Assembly (NCBI GenBank): GCA_913057905.1
Contig: CAJXPB010000002.1
Span: 310,001-374,000, forward strand
Source: an uncultured Pseudomonadota bacterium
GTDB lineage: Bacteria; Myxococcota_A; Bradymonadia; Bradymonadales; Bradymonadaceae
Direction: 5' to 3'
DNA: 64,000 nt
Shown here: in pieces, positions 19,935 through 28,902 of the stretch
Numbering within the stretch: the first letter of the stretch is position 1
How the letters are laid out: every line of letters begins with the position of its first letter
Made by a program: the position numbers and the translations under genes
The notes under the pieces: model-generated
Databases searched by the model: none
The model's input: only the letters and a program-made list of their open reading frames with translations
What the model was told of the DNA's origin: nothing

Positions 19935-21416
19935 CTAAAACGCCTTCTTGCGCTTCGTACTCGAAAGAATCCCCATCTTCTCTCGATATTTTGCCACAGT
20001 TCGGCGGGCGATGTCGATGTTGTCTTCCTCTTCGAGTCGATCGGCGATCTTGGCGTCCGACAGCGGCTTTCCGGGATCCTCGTCATCGATGATCTCTTGG
20101 ATGCGCGCCTTGACCGCTTCGCTGGCGAGGTCTTCGCCATCGGTGCACGAGATCGATGAGTTAAAAAAGAACTTCAACTCGAAGACGCCCCGGGGTGTGT
20201 GAACATACTTGTTGGTCGTCACCCGGCTGACCGTCGACTCGTGCATCTCGATATCCTCGGCCACGTCCTTGAGCACCATCGGTTTGAGCTCGTGGATGCC
20301 CTCGTCGAAGAAGGCCTTCTGATGTTTGATGATGCTCTCGGTGACTTTCATGATGGTCGACTGGCGCTGGTGGATCGACCGGATCAGCCACATCGCACCG
20401 CGAAGTTTCTCCTGGATGTATTCTTTGACCTCGTCGTCATCCCCCTCCTCTTTCTTCTTGGCGAGCTGCTTGCGGTAGTAATCCGAGACTTTCAGCTTCG
20501 GGAGGCCATCCTCGTTGAGCGTGGCCACCCACTCGCCGCTATCCTTGAAGATGTAGATATCCGGGGTGATGTACTGGGCTTCGTTTTCGTTGGGCATCAC
20601 CTCGTAGGAGCCGCCGGGACGCGGCTCCATCGCCGAGATCACCTTGGCGGCGCGGCGAGCCTCTTCCTTGTCGACGTTGAGCACCCGGGCGATCTTTGCG
20701 GTCGATTTACGCTCCAGATCCGAGATATGGTCGGCGATGATCTCGTGGACCGTCTCGTCGTCGGGATAGTAGACGTCGGCCTGAATCTTGAGACACTCCT
20801 GCAGGTCACGCGCGGCGATCCCGACGGGGTCGAACTCCTGGATGACCTCGAGGACCGCTTCGACCTCCTCGGCGTCGGCCTCGGCGTCTTCGGCGAGCTC
20901 TTCGATGCTCGCGTCGCGCAGATACCCCGCTTCGTCGAGATTCCCGATGATCAGCGCACCTATCTCTTGCTGGCGCTCATCGAGCTCCGAGAGTCGAAGC
21001 TGCGACATCAGGTGTTCGGACAGGGACTCCTCGGTCGAGAGGGTCTCTTCGTAGCCGGGGAGCTCGGTCGTCGAGTAGCCCTTGTACGAATTCGTGGGCA
21101 TCGATCGTGAGGAGTAATCGTCCAGGTACTCCTCCCAGTCGATGTTGTCCATGTCGCGCTCGTCGGCCTGGACCTCGTCGACCTCGTCGGGATTTTCGTC
21201 GGCCTTCTGATCGATGCCGTGCTCTTTGACGTACATCGACTCGGCGGCGTACGGCTCCTGTTGCTCTTCGAGCACCGGATTTTCGACCATCTCCTGGCGC
21301 ACCAGGCTCTTGAGCTCCATCCGCGACAGTTGCAGCAGTTTGATCGCCTGCTGCAACTGCGGGGTCATCCGAAGTTGTTGCTTCTGCTCGAGATTGGCAC
21401 GCAGACCCAATTCCAT
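19935..21416 (-). CDS. rpoN: RNA polymerase sigma-54 factor
   Basis: The 493-residue sigma-54 has all expected parts. The Gln-rich region I begins MELGLRANLEQKQQLRMTP and contains QAIKLLQLSRMEL. An acidic region II spans residues ~60-110. The core-binding domain contains EFDPVGIAARDLQECLK. The helix-turn-helix region contains LKDVAEDIEMHESTVSRVT, and the RpoN box ARRTVAKYRE lies near the C terminus. It directs transcription from -24/-12 promoters with enhancer-binding ATPases, none of which is encoded here. It precedes hpf on the same strand. An 8-base inverted repeat and a divergent promoter lie in its upstream spacer. Confidence 0.97.
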   Translation of the reverse strand: MELGLRANLEQKQQLRMTPQLQQAIKLLQLSRMELKSLVRQEMVENPVLEEQQEPYAAESMYVKEHGIDQKADENPDEVDEVQADERDMDNIDWEEYLDDYSSRSMPTNSYKGYSTTELPGYEETLSTEESLSEHLMSQLRLSELDERQQEIGALIIGNLDEAGYLRDASIEELAEDAEADAEEVEAVLEVIQEFDPVGIAARDLQECLKIQADVYYPDDETVHEIIADHISDLERKSTAKIARVLNVDKEEARRAAKVISAMEPRPGGSYEVMPNENEAQYITPDIYIFKDSGEWVATLNEDGLPKLKVSDYYRKQLAKKKEEGDDDEVKEYIQEKLRGAMWLIRSIHQRQSTIMKVTESIIKHQKAFFDEGIHELKPMVLKDVAEDIEMHESTVSRVTTNKYVHTPRGVFELKFFFNSSISCTDGEDLASEAVKARIQEIIDDEDPGKPLSDAKIADRLEEEDNIDIARRTVAKYREKMGILSSTKRKKAF

Positions 21417-21493
21417 AATCGGTCACTCCCTTGAGAGGTCGGTGCAAGGCTGATCATACCGGGAAGCGTCACCGCCTACAAGTCGAAACCCTG

Positions 21494-21519
21494 AGTTGGA
21501 ACGACTTTTGCTTCCAACT
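21494..21519. promoter_or_regulatory. Inverted repeat upstream of rpoN
   Basis: AGTTGGAA (21494-21501) and TTCCAACT (21512-21519) form a perfect 8-base inverted repeat with a 10-base spacer. It sits 78 bases upstream of the rpoN start codon and 36 bases upstream of a plus-strand promoter. It could be an operator controlling rpoN, the divergent transcript, or both. Only the symmetry is visible. Confidence 0.4.
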
Positions 21520-21554
21520 ACTAATACAGAGTCCGCGGTCTCTTTATTTCGCAC

Positions 21555-21582
21555 TTGACATGTAAAAAGAGCGTCATACAAT
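21555..21582 (+). promoter_or_regulatory. Sigma-70-type promoter in the rpoN upstream spacer
   Basis: TTGACA (21555-21560) and TACAAT (21577-21582) are separated by 16 bases, close to the housekeeping consensus in a locally AT-rich stretch. No plus-strand gene follows for over 4 kb; a short structured segment does. This is the strongest promoter-like sequence I noticed in the window. Confidence 0.6.
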
Positions 21583-21587
21583 AGTCG

Positions 21588-21680
21588 TCCCTTCGGGGAC
21601 GGTCGGCATGAAAAATCCCCCCAGGCCGTACGCCAGGTTCATGTCCCATGGCGACGCAAGTCCTCGAAGGGATTTTTTAT
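21588..21680 (+). ncRNA. Candidate small RNA (about 90 nt)
   Basis: The segment starts at the expected initiation point of the promoter at 21555. It begins with a hairpin, CGTCCC-TTCG-GGGACG (21586-21601), with a stable tetraloop. It ends with GGGATTTTTT (21669-21678), which can pair with AAAAATCCC (21611-21619) or form a short local hairpin before the T-run. The intervening bases include a palindromic GGCCGTACGCC-like part. There is no plausible plus-strand gene, because the CDF gene's stop codon lies at 21677 on the other strand. The terminal inverted repeat may also terminate the CDF gene on the minus strand. The structure is visible; expression is inference. Confidence 0.45.
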
Positions 21681-22636
21681 GTCTCCGTCCCGTCCTCGGG
21701 ATACAGAGAGATATCATATTCGGCGTGACATCCGTCCGTCGGATGCTCGGGATCTCGCCACTCCAACGTGGCATGGACGATCCCAAACTCCTTGTCCAAT
21801 TCGCTTCGAACCTCGTCGGCCAGCCGATTGCATTCGGCCACGCTCAACGTCCGGCTCGTCCCGACGATGGCGCTGAGTACCAGGTGACTGCTGTCGAGTT
21901 GCCACACGTGCAGATCCAGAAGTTCGGTGGCGACCTCCGGTCGAAGGAGCGTCGATTTGAGCTTTTCGATCTCTATCTCCCCGGGGGCCCGCTGCAGAAT
22001 GATGTCGATGGTCTCCCGCAGCAGCGGCCAGGTGCTGTAGACGATGAGCGCGCCGATCAGGAAGCTGAGAATCGGGTCGATCGGGGTCCAGCCGGTCCAG
22101 AGGATGACGACTGCCGAACCGATGGCCGCGACGGAGCCGAGTGCATCGGCGACCAGATGAAGGAAGGCTCCGCGCACGTTGACCGAATCGCCCCCTTGGC
22201 GGTGCAGATACCAGGCACTGACGACGTTGACGATCAGGCCGGCAATACCGACGACCAGTACGGCCCCTCCCTGAACCTCGGTCGGATGGATCAGCCGCCC
22301 GATCGCCTCGCGGGTAATCAGAACGACGATCACCAGAAGGGTAGCGCCGTTGATCAGCGCCCCGACGACCGGGACGCGTTGGAGTCCGAATGTATAGGAG
22401 TCGCTCGAGTCGAGTTCGGCCAGTCGAATGCCGCCCAGGGCGATCCCGAGTGAGGCCACGTCGGAAACCATGTGTCCAGCATCGGACAAGAGTGCCAGGG
22501 AGTTGGCCCACCAGCCGACGGCCGCCTCGATAATGAGGAAGGCGGCGTTGAGAATGATGGCAATCCAGAGGGCCTTCCTGGGCGCATCGTGTGCATGGTC
22601 GTGCCCGCCGTCGTGGGAATGGCCGCTCTCCTGCAC
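21677..22636 (-). CDS. Cation diffusion facilitator metal exporter
   Basis: The 319-residue inner-membrane exporter begins with a His-rich segment (SGHSHDGGHDHAHD) and has six transmembrane helices. The metal-site residues are in SLLSDAGHMVSDV-like form (LALLSDAGHMVSDVASL, HxxxD) in helix 2 and in FLHLVADALGSVAAI in helix 5. A cytoplasmic C-terminal domain follows (LHVWQLDSSHLVLSAIV). The pattern matches the CzcD/ZitB group that expels Zn2+, with Co2+ or Cd2+ also possible. The start is GTG at 22636 with GGAGGT upstream. It is upstream of rpoN on the same strand but separated by 260 bases that carry a plus-strand promoter. Confidence 0.92.
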   Translation of the reverse strand: MQESGHSHDGGHDHAHDAPRKALWIAIILNAAFLIIEAAVGWWANSLALLSDAGHMVSDVASLGIALGGIRLAELDSSDSYTFGLQRVPVVGALINGATLLVIVVLITREAIGRLIHPTEVQGGAVLVVGIAGLIVNVVSAWYLHRQGGDSVNVRGAFLHLVADALGSVAAIGSAVVILWTGWTPIDPILSFLIGALIVYSTWPLLRETIDIILQRAPGEIEIEKLKSTLLRPEVATELLDLHVWQLDSSHLVLSAIVGTSRTLSVAECNRLADEVRSELDKEFGIVHATLEWRDPEHPTDGCHAEYDISLYPEDGTET

Positions 22637-22699
22637 GTTACAACCTCCAAGATCCGGTGGAACTACTACCAGTCATCGTAGAAAAACGTACGGATCTAC

Positions 22700-24055
22700 T
22701 CACCGATTTAAAGAGTCGGTCCACTCGAAGTATCCGTCCTCGCGGCGAGCTCGGCCTTCCTCGGTCAGATGAATCAAATGCGCGGTCAGCGATCGAACGG
22801 CCAGAGGCCAGACACGTTCGTCGACATCGTCGTAGACCCTGGAGACCAGGTCATCAGCACGGGCGCGGCCCGCCTGTCGCAGGGCGGCTGCCACCTTCGA
22901 TTCGCGGTCGAGTCGGTGGGAGATGTAATAGCCCAGGTGATCATCCGGTGCCGTCACCGGTGCCCCGTGGGCGGGGAACAAGACCTCGCAGCCGAGCCGT
23001 CGGATTCGCCGCAGACTCTCCAGGTAATCTCCCATGTGGCCGCCGGGAGGGTCGATGACAATCGTGCCTTCGGTGGCCACCAGATCTCCGACGAAGGCGC
23101 GCTGAGCTGTCTCGTCGAAGAGGTTCAGGTGGTCGGATGCGTGACCCGGCGTCTCCAGCACCACAATATCGCGGTCCTTCAGATCGATCCGATCGCCATC
23201 GGCGAGCCGTCTATCGACGTCAAAATCGCCGACCATCTCATCGAACTCGGGGTGGGCCCACAGCTCGAGATCCGTGGCTTGCTGCAAGTGCTCGATCCCG
23301 GCGATATGATCTCGATGATGATGGGTCGCCACGATGGCCCGGGCCCGGTGGCCCCGAGACTTCCGCCGTCGAACCGCCTCGAGCAACATGTCCTGATCCG
23401 CGGAGTCGTCGGACCCGGGATCCACGATCACGAAGTCGTCTCGACCGACGAAGTAGCAGTTGGTGTACTCGGCGGGTGGCAGCGTCGGAGATCGAAGCGG
23501 CAACATGAAGTGTCCACCGGAGACCTGGAATCCTTCGATCTCGAGCCTCGACTCCGGCGCGGGAATCCCCTCGTCGAACTCCTGCAAGACCCGCAGGATC
23601 GGCGGCGACAGCAGCACCTCGTCGCGCCGCCAGCGCTCGAGGGCCCGAGCGGGATCGATCCATTCCGGATCGTCGTGCTCGCGGGGATCCAGGGCCTCCG
23701 TGCAGCCGGCCGCTTCGTCCTCGTTAAGCTCCAGCACGAAAAACCTCGTGTGGTACACCTCGCCGGCCCATGCCGGGGATGTCCATTCGCCGATGGGTTT
23801 CAAACGCTGGGCGTCCAACGCCCTGCCCGCGTGTTCCCAGCCTGCCTCTTCACACCACTCGCGGCGCGCAGCCTCCCGGTGGGGAGAATCGTTCGAATCC
23901 GCGTCGGTGTCTTCGACTCGCCCGATCACAAAACTGCGAAACCCCGACAGAAACCGGCCTTCGGGGCGTCGGGTCCAGAGGACCTGGAACCCAGAGTCGG
24001 TCTCAGCCCGGCGAACCGGCACGACACCGGCGGATTCTCGTGGAGAGTCAGTCAT
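22700..24055 (-). CDS. Nudix hydrolase fused to a metallo-beta-lactamase-fold hydrolase
   Basis: The 451-residue protein has two domains. Residues ~5-185 are a Nudix-like fold with REWCEEAGW, the core of the Nudix box, but the upstream Gly/Glu part of the box is interrupted by an insert (EDTDADSNDSPH). Residues ~190-400 are a metallo-beta-lactamase fold with the zinc motif THHHRDH, a following ETPGHASDHLN, and FPAHGAPV. A winged-helix-like tail follows, as in LACTB2-type endoribonucleases. The fusion may hydrolyse nucleotide or acyl-CoA substrates; the exact reaction is unknown. ATG 24055 is chosen over a GTG at 24073. It lies 21 bases downstream of the ROK kinase gene. Confidence 0.8.
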   Translation of the reverse strand: MTDSPRESAGVVPVRRAETDSGFQVLWTRRPEGRFLSGFRSFVIGRVEDTDADSNDSPHREAARREWCEEAGWEHAGRALDAQRLKPIGEWTSPAWAGEVYHTRFFVLELNEDEAAGCTEALDPREHDDPEWIDPARALERWRRDEVLLSPPILRVLQEFDEGIPAPESRLEIEGFQVSGGHFMLPLRSPTLPPAEYTNCYFVGRDDFVIVDPGSDDSADQDMLLEAVRRRKSRGHRARAIVATHHHRDHIAGIEHLQQATDLELWAHPEFDEMVGDFDVDRRLADGDRIDLKDRDIVVLETPGHASDHLNLFDETAQRAFVGDLVATEGTIVIDPPGGHMGDYLESLRRIRRLGCEVLFPAHGAPVTAPDDHLGYYISHRLDRESKVAAALRQAGRARADDLVSRVYDDVDERVWPLAVRSLTAHLIHLTEEGRARREDGYFEWTDSLNR

Positions 24056-24076
24056 AAAGAAGTTCTCGAACACCCA

Positions 24077-25027
24077 TTAATCGGAATGGCCGTCGACCCC
24101 GTGATGAGCCAGCAGCGCGGCGCCGAGGGGCCCCGCTCGATCCCCGAGTGTCGGGCGCCGGATCTCGAGATCCTCCCGGACGACCTCGAGGACCTGGGAC
24201 GGAATCTTCCGCGCCAATCGACCTCGAAACGTAGGACAGTGTTCGATCACCCCTCCGCCCAACAAGAGCACGGCCGGATCCAGAAGGGTGCAGGCATTCG
24301 CCACCACGATGGCCAGAGCGTCGGTCGCCCGGCGCCAGATTCCGTCGAGCGCCTCGACCTCATCGGCCAGTCCATCGGCTTCGGATAACGACGCATTGGA
24401 TTCGAGTCCGTCGACCTCGTCGGATTCAACGAGCCCTCCCACGCGCCGCTCCAGATGGATGCCTCCCGCGTAGGCCTCGACGCACCCACGTTCTCCGCAC
24501 CCACAGATCCGTCCGCCGGCTTCGACCTTGCTGTGCCCAATCTCGCCGGCGTTGCCGCCGGCCCCAAACTGAAGATCGCCGCCGCTTACGACCGCCCCGC
24601 CGACGCCGGTACCGACATAGACGGCAAGAATGTCGTCTACACCCTGGACGGCACCCACCTGGCGTTCTCCGGCGAGCCCCGCGGTTACGTCGTTGAACAG
24701 ACGGACGCTGGGTGGCGTCTCGAAGACGTTCGAGAGCACCTCGTCGAGCGCGGCTCCGAACGGCTCGTCGCGCCATCCAAGGTTCGGTGAGTTGCGCACG
24801 ACCGTGCCGGAGCGATTCAAGTGGGCGGCCAGCCCGATCCCGACGGACTCGAGGTCCGTATCCGACCCCTCGACGGCCTCTCGAGTCATCTCGACGACAG
24901 CCGCCTGCAGATCATCGGGCGCGCGGCGGTCGCGGATCCGCTCCGATCCCTCGGCCACACGATTCCACGCATCATCGAAGGCGGCCCACCGCGCGGTGGT
25001 ACCCCCGATGTCGAACCCGAGATGCAT
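24077..25027 (-). CDS. ROK-family sugar kinase (glucokinase-like)
   Basis: The 316-residue cytoplasmic kinase has the N-terminal phosphate loop FDIGGTTARWA, the second ATP motif VYVGTGVGGAVV, the substrate histidine in GEIGHSKV and the ROK zinc motif CGCGERGCVEAYAGG. This pattern matches ROK glucokinases that phosphorylate glucose at the expense of ATP. N-acetylglucosamine or mannose kinase activity cannot be excluded from sequence alone. No helix-turn-helix N domain is present, so it is a kinase rather than a repressor. The start follows GGAGTG. It lies immediately after the outer-membrane barrel gene on the minus strand (3-base gap) and before the Nudix fusion. Confidence 0.87.
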   Translation of the reverse strand: MHLGFDIGGTTARWAAFDDAWNRVAEGSERIRDRRAPDDLQAAVVEMTREAVEGSDTDLESVGIGLAAHLNRSGTVVRNSPNLGWRDEPFGAALDEVLSNVFETPPSVRLFNDVTAGLAGERQVGAVQGVDDILAVYVGTGVGGAVVSGGDLQFGAGGNAGEIGHSKVEAGGRICGCGERGCVEAYAGGIHLERRVGGLVESDEVDGLESNASLSEADGLADEVEALDGIWRRATDALAIVVANACTLLDPAVLLLGGGVIEHCPTFRGRLARKIPSQVLEVVREDLEIRRPTLGDRAGPLGAALLAHHGVDGHSD

Positions 25028-25030
25028 CGA

Positions 25031-25915
25031 TCACTCCGATGTGTCGGGAGAGCCGCCGAAGTCCCAGCGGTACTGCACGCCGGTGAAGATCCCGGCGTGG
25101 CCCAGATACCGTCCATCGTAGATGAACGTCTCGTTCTGGTTGTCCATGCCGTCCTGATCGCGCACATCGACCCGCTGGGCGAACTGGTTGTCCCAGCCAA
25201 GGTTGTATCCGACGCGCAGCTCCAGCGGGATCGTCACCGGTCCGACGTCGAATTCCACTCCGCCGGTGAACATAAACATCGTGTAGTTGGAAGTCTTGAT
25301 TTCGGTACGCTCGGACGGCGCGCGACCGTCGTCGTTGCTCGGATCAACAGCGATTTGATCGTTCTCGTAGGTCAGACTGCTGTCGCGCTGGATGACGAAT
25401 TCAAGTCCAAGCCCGAGGACCGGGCGAATGTCCTTCTTGGTCAGCGCAAATTTCACCAAAAGCGGCACGTGGAAGGCCGTCGTCTTCTGAAATTGCCGGG
25501 CCGTTCCTTCCTGACTGCCGCTTCCGGCTTGAGTGACTTCATTGTTGCCCTTGGCGTTGTCGGCGCTCACATAAAAGCCGGTCTCCAGCCCGACGATTTC
25601 ACCGAATCGGATCTCGGCGACCGCCCCGCCGCCGCCCCCGACGCCAAACATCCCGAAGATGTTCGTATCCTGGAAGTCGTACGTCGTCCCATTGGCCCGG
25701 TAGTTGGGGACATTCTCGGGTACTTCCTCGGCGCCTTGCACGTTCAATCCTCCCTTTACGCCGAGGCGCAGGGAGAAATGCATCGGATCATCCGATGTCG
25801 CCGACTCACCTGAATCGGTCGAGGGCGACTCGCTCTGAGCCAATAAAGTGGAAGGCGCGGCCAAGGCGAGCGCAAAGACCGCACAGGCGAGTAAATCGAA
25901 CGATCCTGATTTCAT
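25031..25915 (-). CDS. Outer-membrane beta-barrel protein
   Basis: The 294-residue protein has a signal peptide (MKSGSFDLLACAVFALALAA, cleavage after LLAQ). It is otherwise built from alternating hydrophobic beta-strands such as HFSLRLGVKGGLNV, VGLETGFYVSADN, FHVPLLVKFALT, TMFMFTGGVEFDVG and LELRVGYNLGWDN, ending near VQYRWDFGG. The pattern is that of a small porin-like or PorT-like barrel with long polar loops. No substrate can be assigned. The ATG at 25915 begins the signal peptide and follows GGGTGA; a start at 25936 is possible. It is divergent from the cyclophilin gene and adjacent to the ROK kinase gene. Confidence 0.7.
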   Translation of the reverse strand: MKSGSFDLLACAVFALALAAPSTLLAQSESPSTDSGESATSDDPMHFSLRLGVKGGLNVQGAEEVPENVPNYRANGTTYDFQDTNIFGMFGVGGGGGAVAEIRFGEIVGLETGFYVSADNAKGNNEVTQAGSGSQEGTARQFQKTTAFHVPLLVKFALTKKDIRPVLGLGLEFVIQRDSSLTYENDQIAVDPSNDDGRAPSERTEIKTSNYTMFMFTGGVEFDVGPVTIPLELRVGYNLGWDNQFAQRVDVRDQDGMDNQNETFIYDGRYLGHAGIFTGVQYRWDFGGSPDTSE

Positions 25916-26098
25916 TAAATTCACCCATTCCGACATGAATCACACTTACGGCGCAATCAGTGTAACGAAACGGACCCGCCGTGACCAATTGAACTCAGCC
26001 CGCATTTACGAAGTACTCGGTGGGGGCTACCTTGGGGACGTGCATCCGACCGGAAGCATTCAATTCGCGCATTCCACACGACCTGCAAGGACTCAGAG

Positions 26099-26665
26099 AT
26101 GACCGAACTTCAGACCTTCGACGAAGTCCCCTCCGACTACGTACCCGGCGACGGCGACCTTCACGCCATCATCGAGACGAACCACGGGACGATCGACATC
26201 CGCCTGTTCGAGGACGACGCGCCCAAGACCGTGGCCAATTTCGTCGGATTGGCGACCGGCAAACGCACCTGGCAGGACCCCAAGACGGGCGAGGACAAAA
26301 ACGAGCCATTCTACGACGGGCTCAGCTTCCACCGCATCATTGACGACTTCATGCTCCAGGGCGGCGACCCGACCGGCACCGGCCGCGGCGGACCCGGCTA
26401 CATGTTTGCCGACGAGTTCGACAACGAGCTCTCCCACAACCAGCCGGGCATGCTGTCGATGGCCAACGCCGGCCCCGACACCAATGGCAGTCAGTTCTTC
26501 ATCACTCTGCGACCGACACCCCACCTGGACAACCGCCACGCGGTCTTCGGGCAAGTCGTCGACGGGATGGACGTAGTCAACGAGATCGGCTCGGTCGAGA
26601 CCGACGGAAACGACCGACCGGAGGATCCAGTTGTGATGGAAGAAGTGACCATCGAGCGGCGCTGA
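26099..26665 (+). CDS. Cyclophilin-type peptidyl-prolyl cis-trans isomerase
   Basis: The 188-residue protein is a single cyclophilin domain without a signal peptide, so it is cytoplasmic and would speed proline isomerisation in folding proteins. The active-site blocks are [36 protein letters not shown] and [20 protein letters not shown]. The arginine and phenylalanine of the catalytic site are present. An insert, [17 protein letters not shown], is seen in many bacterial cyclophilins of this type. AAGGA precedes the start. Its stop lies two bases from the end of the convergent permease gene. Confidence 0.93.
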   Translation: MTELQTFDEVPSDYVPGDGDLHAIIETNHGTIDIRLFEDDAPKTVANFVGLATGKRTWQDPKTGEDKNEPFYDGLSFHRIIDDFMLQGGDPTGTGRGGPGYMFADEFDNELSHNQPGMLSMANAGPDTNGSQFFITLRPTPHLDNRHAVFGQVVDGMDVVNEIGSVETDGNDRPEDPVVMEEVTIERR

Positions 26666-26667
26666 CC

Positions 26668-28902
26668 TCAGGTACCGAACAACCGCTCTTTGAGCGACCG
26701 TGGCCGGGCTTGCTCCGCCAGGATGACCGAGATCTCCAGTGACTCGGCGAGCTCGGCCACGCCACTTCCCTCCGACAGCCTCTCAAGCAGCCCTCGTTCG
26801 GTGGCTCCAAGGACCACCAAGGTCTGCCCTTCGGCCTGCCGGCGAATCTCCCCGTAGGCATCTTCGCCGACGGCGACACGCTTGTCGGCCGCGTCGAAGG
26901 CATTCTTGGAGGCCCACTTCGACAGAAATGCCTCGCCGTCCGCACGTTCGTCCTCGCTGCGGACCACGTGCAACAACGTCACTTCGGCGTCGAACTCCGC
27001 CTCCATGGCGTGGACGATCTCGGCTCCGACATCGGTGTCCGGGCCGCCAGCAGTGGGAAGGAGGATCTTAGAGGGTTCGAAGCCGCGGTCCTTGAAGACG
27101 ATAAAGTCGCAGGGCAGAGCACCCGTCAGGTCGTCGAGGGCGTTTTCGAACCGGCCACGACTGCCGTGGGATCCGGCGCCCCATCCGACGACCACCTTGT
27201 CTGCCCGCTGCTCCCGCGCGGCGTCGAAGATCTCTGCGAATCGACGGTGAGACAGAATGTTGTGGGTCTCGATGTCGACGCCGAAGGTCTCGGCATCCTT
27301 TTTGGCCTTCTCCATCAGGAGCTGTGAGCTTCGATCGAGCCGTTCCAGGCTCGCCGCCCCGGCCTGCAGGGCCGTCTGATCCGGGACCTGCACGATGTGG
27401 ACGGCCACGACGGTCCCACCCTTCGCCTTGGCCAGGGCGCTGGCGATCGAAATGAGTTGCTTTTCGCTTTTGGGCGCCGCCAGGGCGACCATGACACGAA
27501 AACCAGGGTCCGGTTCGGGCGCCTCCTCGCGCAGAACCTCCGGCGCCGAGGGCTCCGAGAGTTTCAGGATCTGTTCGTTGAGCACTCCCTGACGGTCCAC
27601 CTTGCGGCGGGCGTAGAGCGCATACCAGACCAATCCAAGCACCACGAATCCAAGGCCCAGACCCATCTCCACCGGATCCATGTAGGCGATCAGCGCGAAG
27701 GAGCTTATCGCGCCGAAGATAGGTACCCAGGGATAAAGCGGTATACGGAAGTCGGGGTCGTAGTTGACGTCGGGCGCCTCGCGCATAACGATCAGCGCGA
27801 TATTCAAGAGTCCGTAGACCAGAAGGTGCAGCACCGCCCCCGCCTTGGCCAACACCTTGATGTCGCCGTAGGCGATGAACGCCAGGATCAGCACACCGGT
27901 GAGGGCAATCGAGCGGTGCGGCGTGGCGAAGCGGTCGTGGATTTCATTCAGCCAGTTTGACACGAGTCGATCCCGGCCCATGGCGAAGTTGATCCGCGAC
28001 GAGGCCAGAATCGAGGCATTCGCGCTGGAGGCCGTCGCCAGAAGGCCGCCGAAGGTCAGCATCACCACGCCGAAGCTTCCCAGCGCGATGCGGCCGACCT
28101 CCACGACGGCGACCTTGCCCAGTTCATCGAGCGGCTGGGCCGCCACGCTGGTCAAGATCACCATGGTGATGACGTAGATCACCGTCACGATGACGACACT
28201 GCCGATGACGGCCAGCGGCAGATTTCGCCCCGGGTTTTTGATCTCTTCGGCGACGGTCGTGATTTTGGCGAACCCCAGAAACGACACAAAGATCAGAGCC
28301 GTGGCCGGCAGGATGGCGTCCATGCCGTTGGGCGCAAACGGCGTCATCTTGTTCATGTCCGCCTGAAACATCCCGGCGCTGAGAAAGACGGCCAGAATGC
28401 CGAGCAGGGTCAGTACGATGATGTTCTGGAGCCTGCCTGTTTCCTTGGCGCCCACGTAATTGACACCGATAAAGAGCGCCGCGGCGGCGAGCCCTCCGAC
28501 CTGCCCCGGTTCCAGGGTAAAGCCGAGGGCCGATAACTGCATCATGTCCGCCCAGGGCAGCCACGAGACGATGTAGTCGCCAAACCCGATGGCGTAGAAG
28601 GCCGATGCAAAGGCCAGGCCCATCCAGTTCGACCAGCCGGCGATGCTGCCGAAGGCCGGGCCCAGCGCATGGTTGACGTAGTAGTAGCTTCCGCCCGCTT
28701 TGGGCATCGCCGTGCCGAGCTCACTGGCCGACAGGGCCGTAAACAGCGCGATGATGCCGCCGGCCAGAAACGACAGAGCGGCCGCCGGACCAGCCACGCC
28801 GGCTGCTTCGCCGGGCAGCACGAAGATGCCCGCGCCGATCATCGTCCCCACGCCAATCGTCAGGGCTTCAAGCGGTCCGAGGTCCTTGGCTAATTCAGGA
28901 AT
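26668..28902 (-). CDS. APC-superfamily amino-acid permease fused to two universal stress domains
   Basis: The ~744-residue inner-membrane protein has about 12 helices of an APC transporter (residues 1-445; GTMIGAGIFVLPG in helix 1, KAGGSYYYVNHALGP later). Two cytoplasmic UspA-like domains follow (~445-585 and ~590-740; VVVGWGAGSHGSRGRFENAL and VVLGATERGLLERLSEGSG). Such fusions are known; the stress domains may sense ATP. The start needs comment. The conserved family N terminus reads in frame upstream of the first GTG (PELAKDLGPLEALTIGVGTM). The only codon placed after the strong GGAGGAG ribosome site is ATT at 28902, overlapping the upstream stress-protein gene by eight bases. An AUU start is inferred; GTG at 28851 would truncate helix 1. 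Confidence 0.85.
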   Translation of the reverse strand: MPELAKDLGPLEALTIGVGTMIGAGIFVLPGEAAGVAGPAAALSFLAGGIIALFTALSASELGTAMPKAGGSYYYVNHALGPAFGSIAGWSNWMGLAFASAFYAIGFGDYIVSWLPWADMMQLSALGFTLEPGQVGGLAAAALFIGVNYVGAKETGRLQNIIVLTLLGILAVFLSAGMFQADMNKMTPFAPNGMDAILPATALIFVSFLGFAKITTVAEEIKNPGRNLPLAVIGSVVIVTVIYVITMVILTSVAAQPLDELGKVAVVEVGRIALGSFGVVMLTFGGLLATASSANASILASSRINFAMGRDRLVSNWLNEIHDRFATPHRSIALTGVLILAFIAYGDIKVLAKAGAVLHLLVYGLLNIALIVMREAPDVNYDPDFRIPLYPWVPIFGAISSFALIAYMDPVEMGLGLGFVVLGLVWYALYARRKVDRQGVLNEQILKLSEPSAPEVLREEAPEPDPGFRVMVALAAPKSEKQLISIASALAKAKGGTVVAVHIVQVPDQTALQAGAASLERLDRSSQLLMEKAKKDAETFGVDIETHNILSHRRFAEIFDAAREQRADKVVVGWGAGSHGSRGRFENALDDLTGALPCDFIVFKDRGFEPSKILLPTAGGPDTDVGAEIVHAMEAEFDAEVTLLHVVRSEDERADGEAFLSKWASKNAFDAADKRVAVGEDAYGEIRRQAEGQTLVVLGATERGLLERLSEGSGVAELAESLEISVILAEQARPRSLKERLFGT

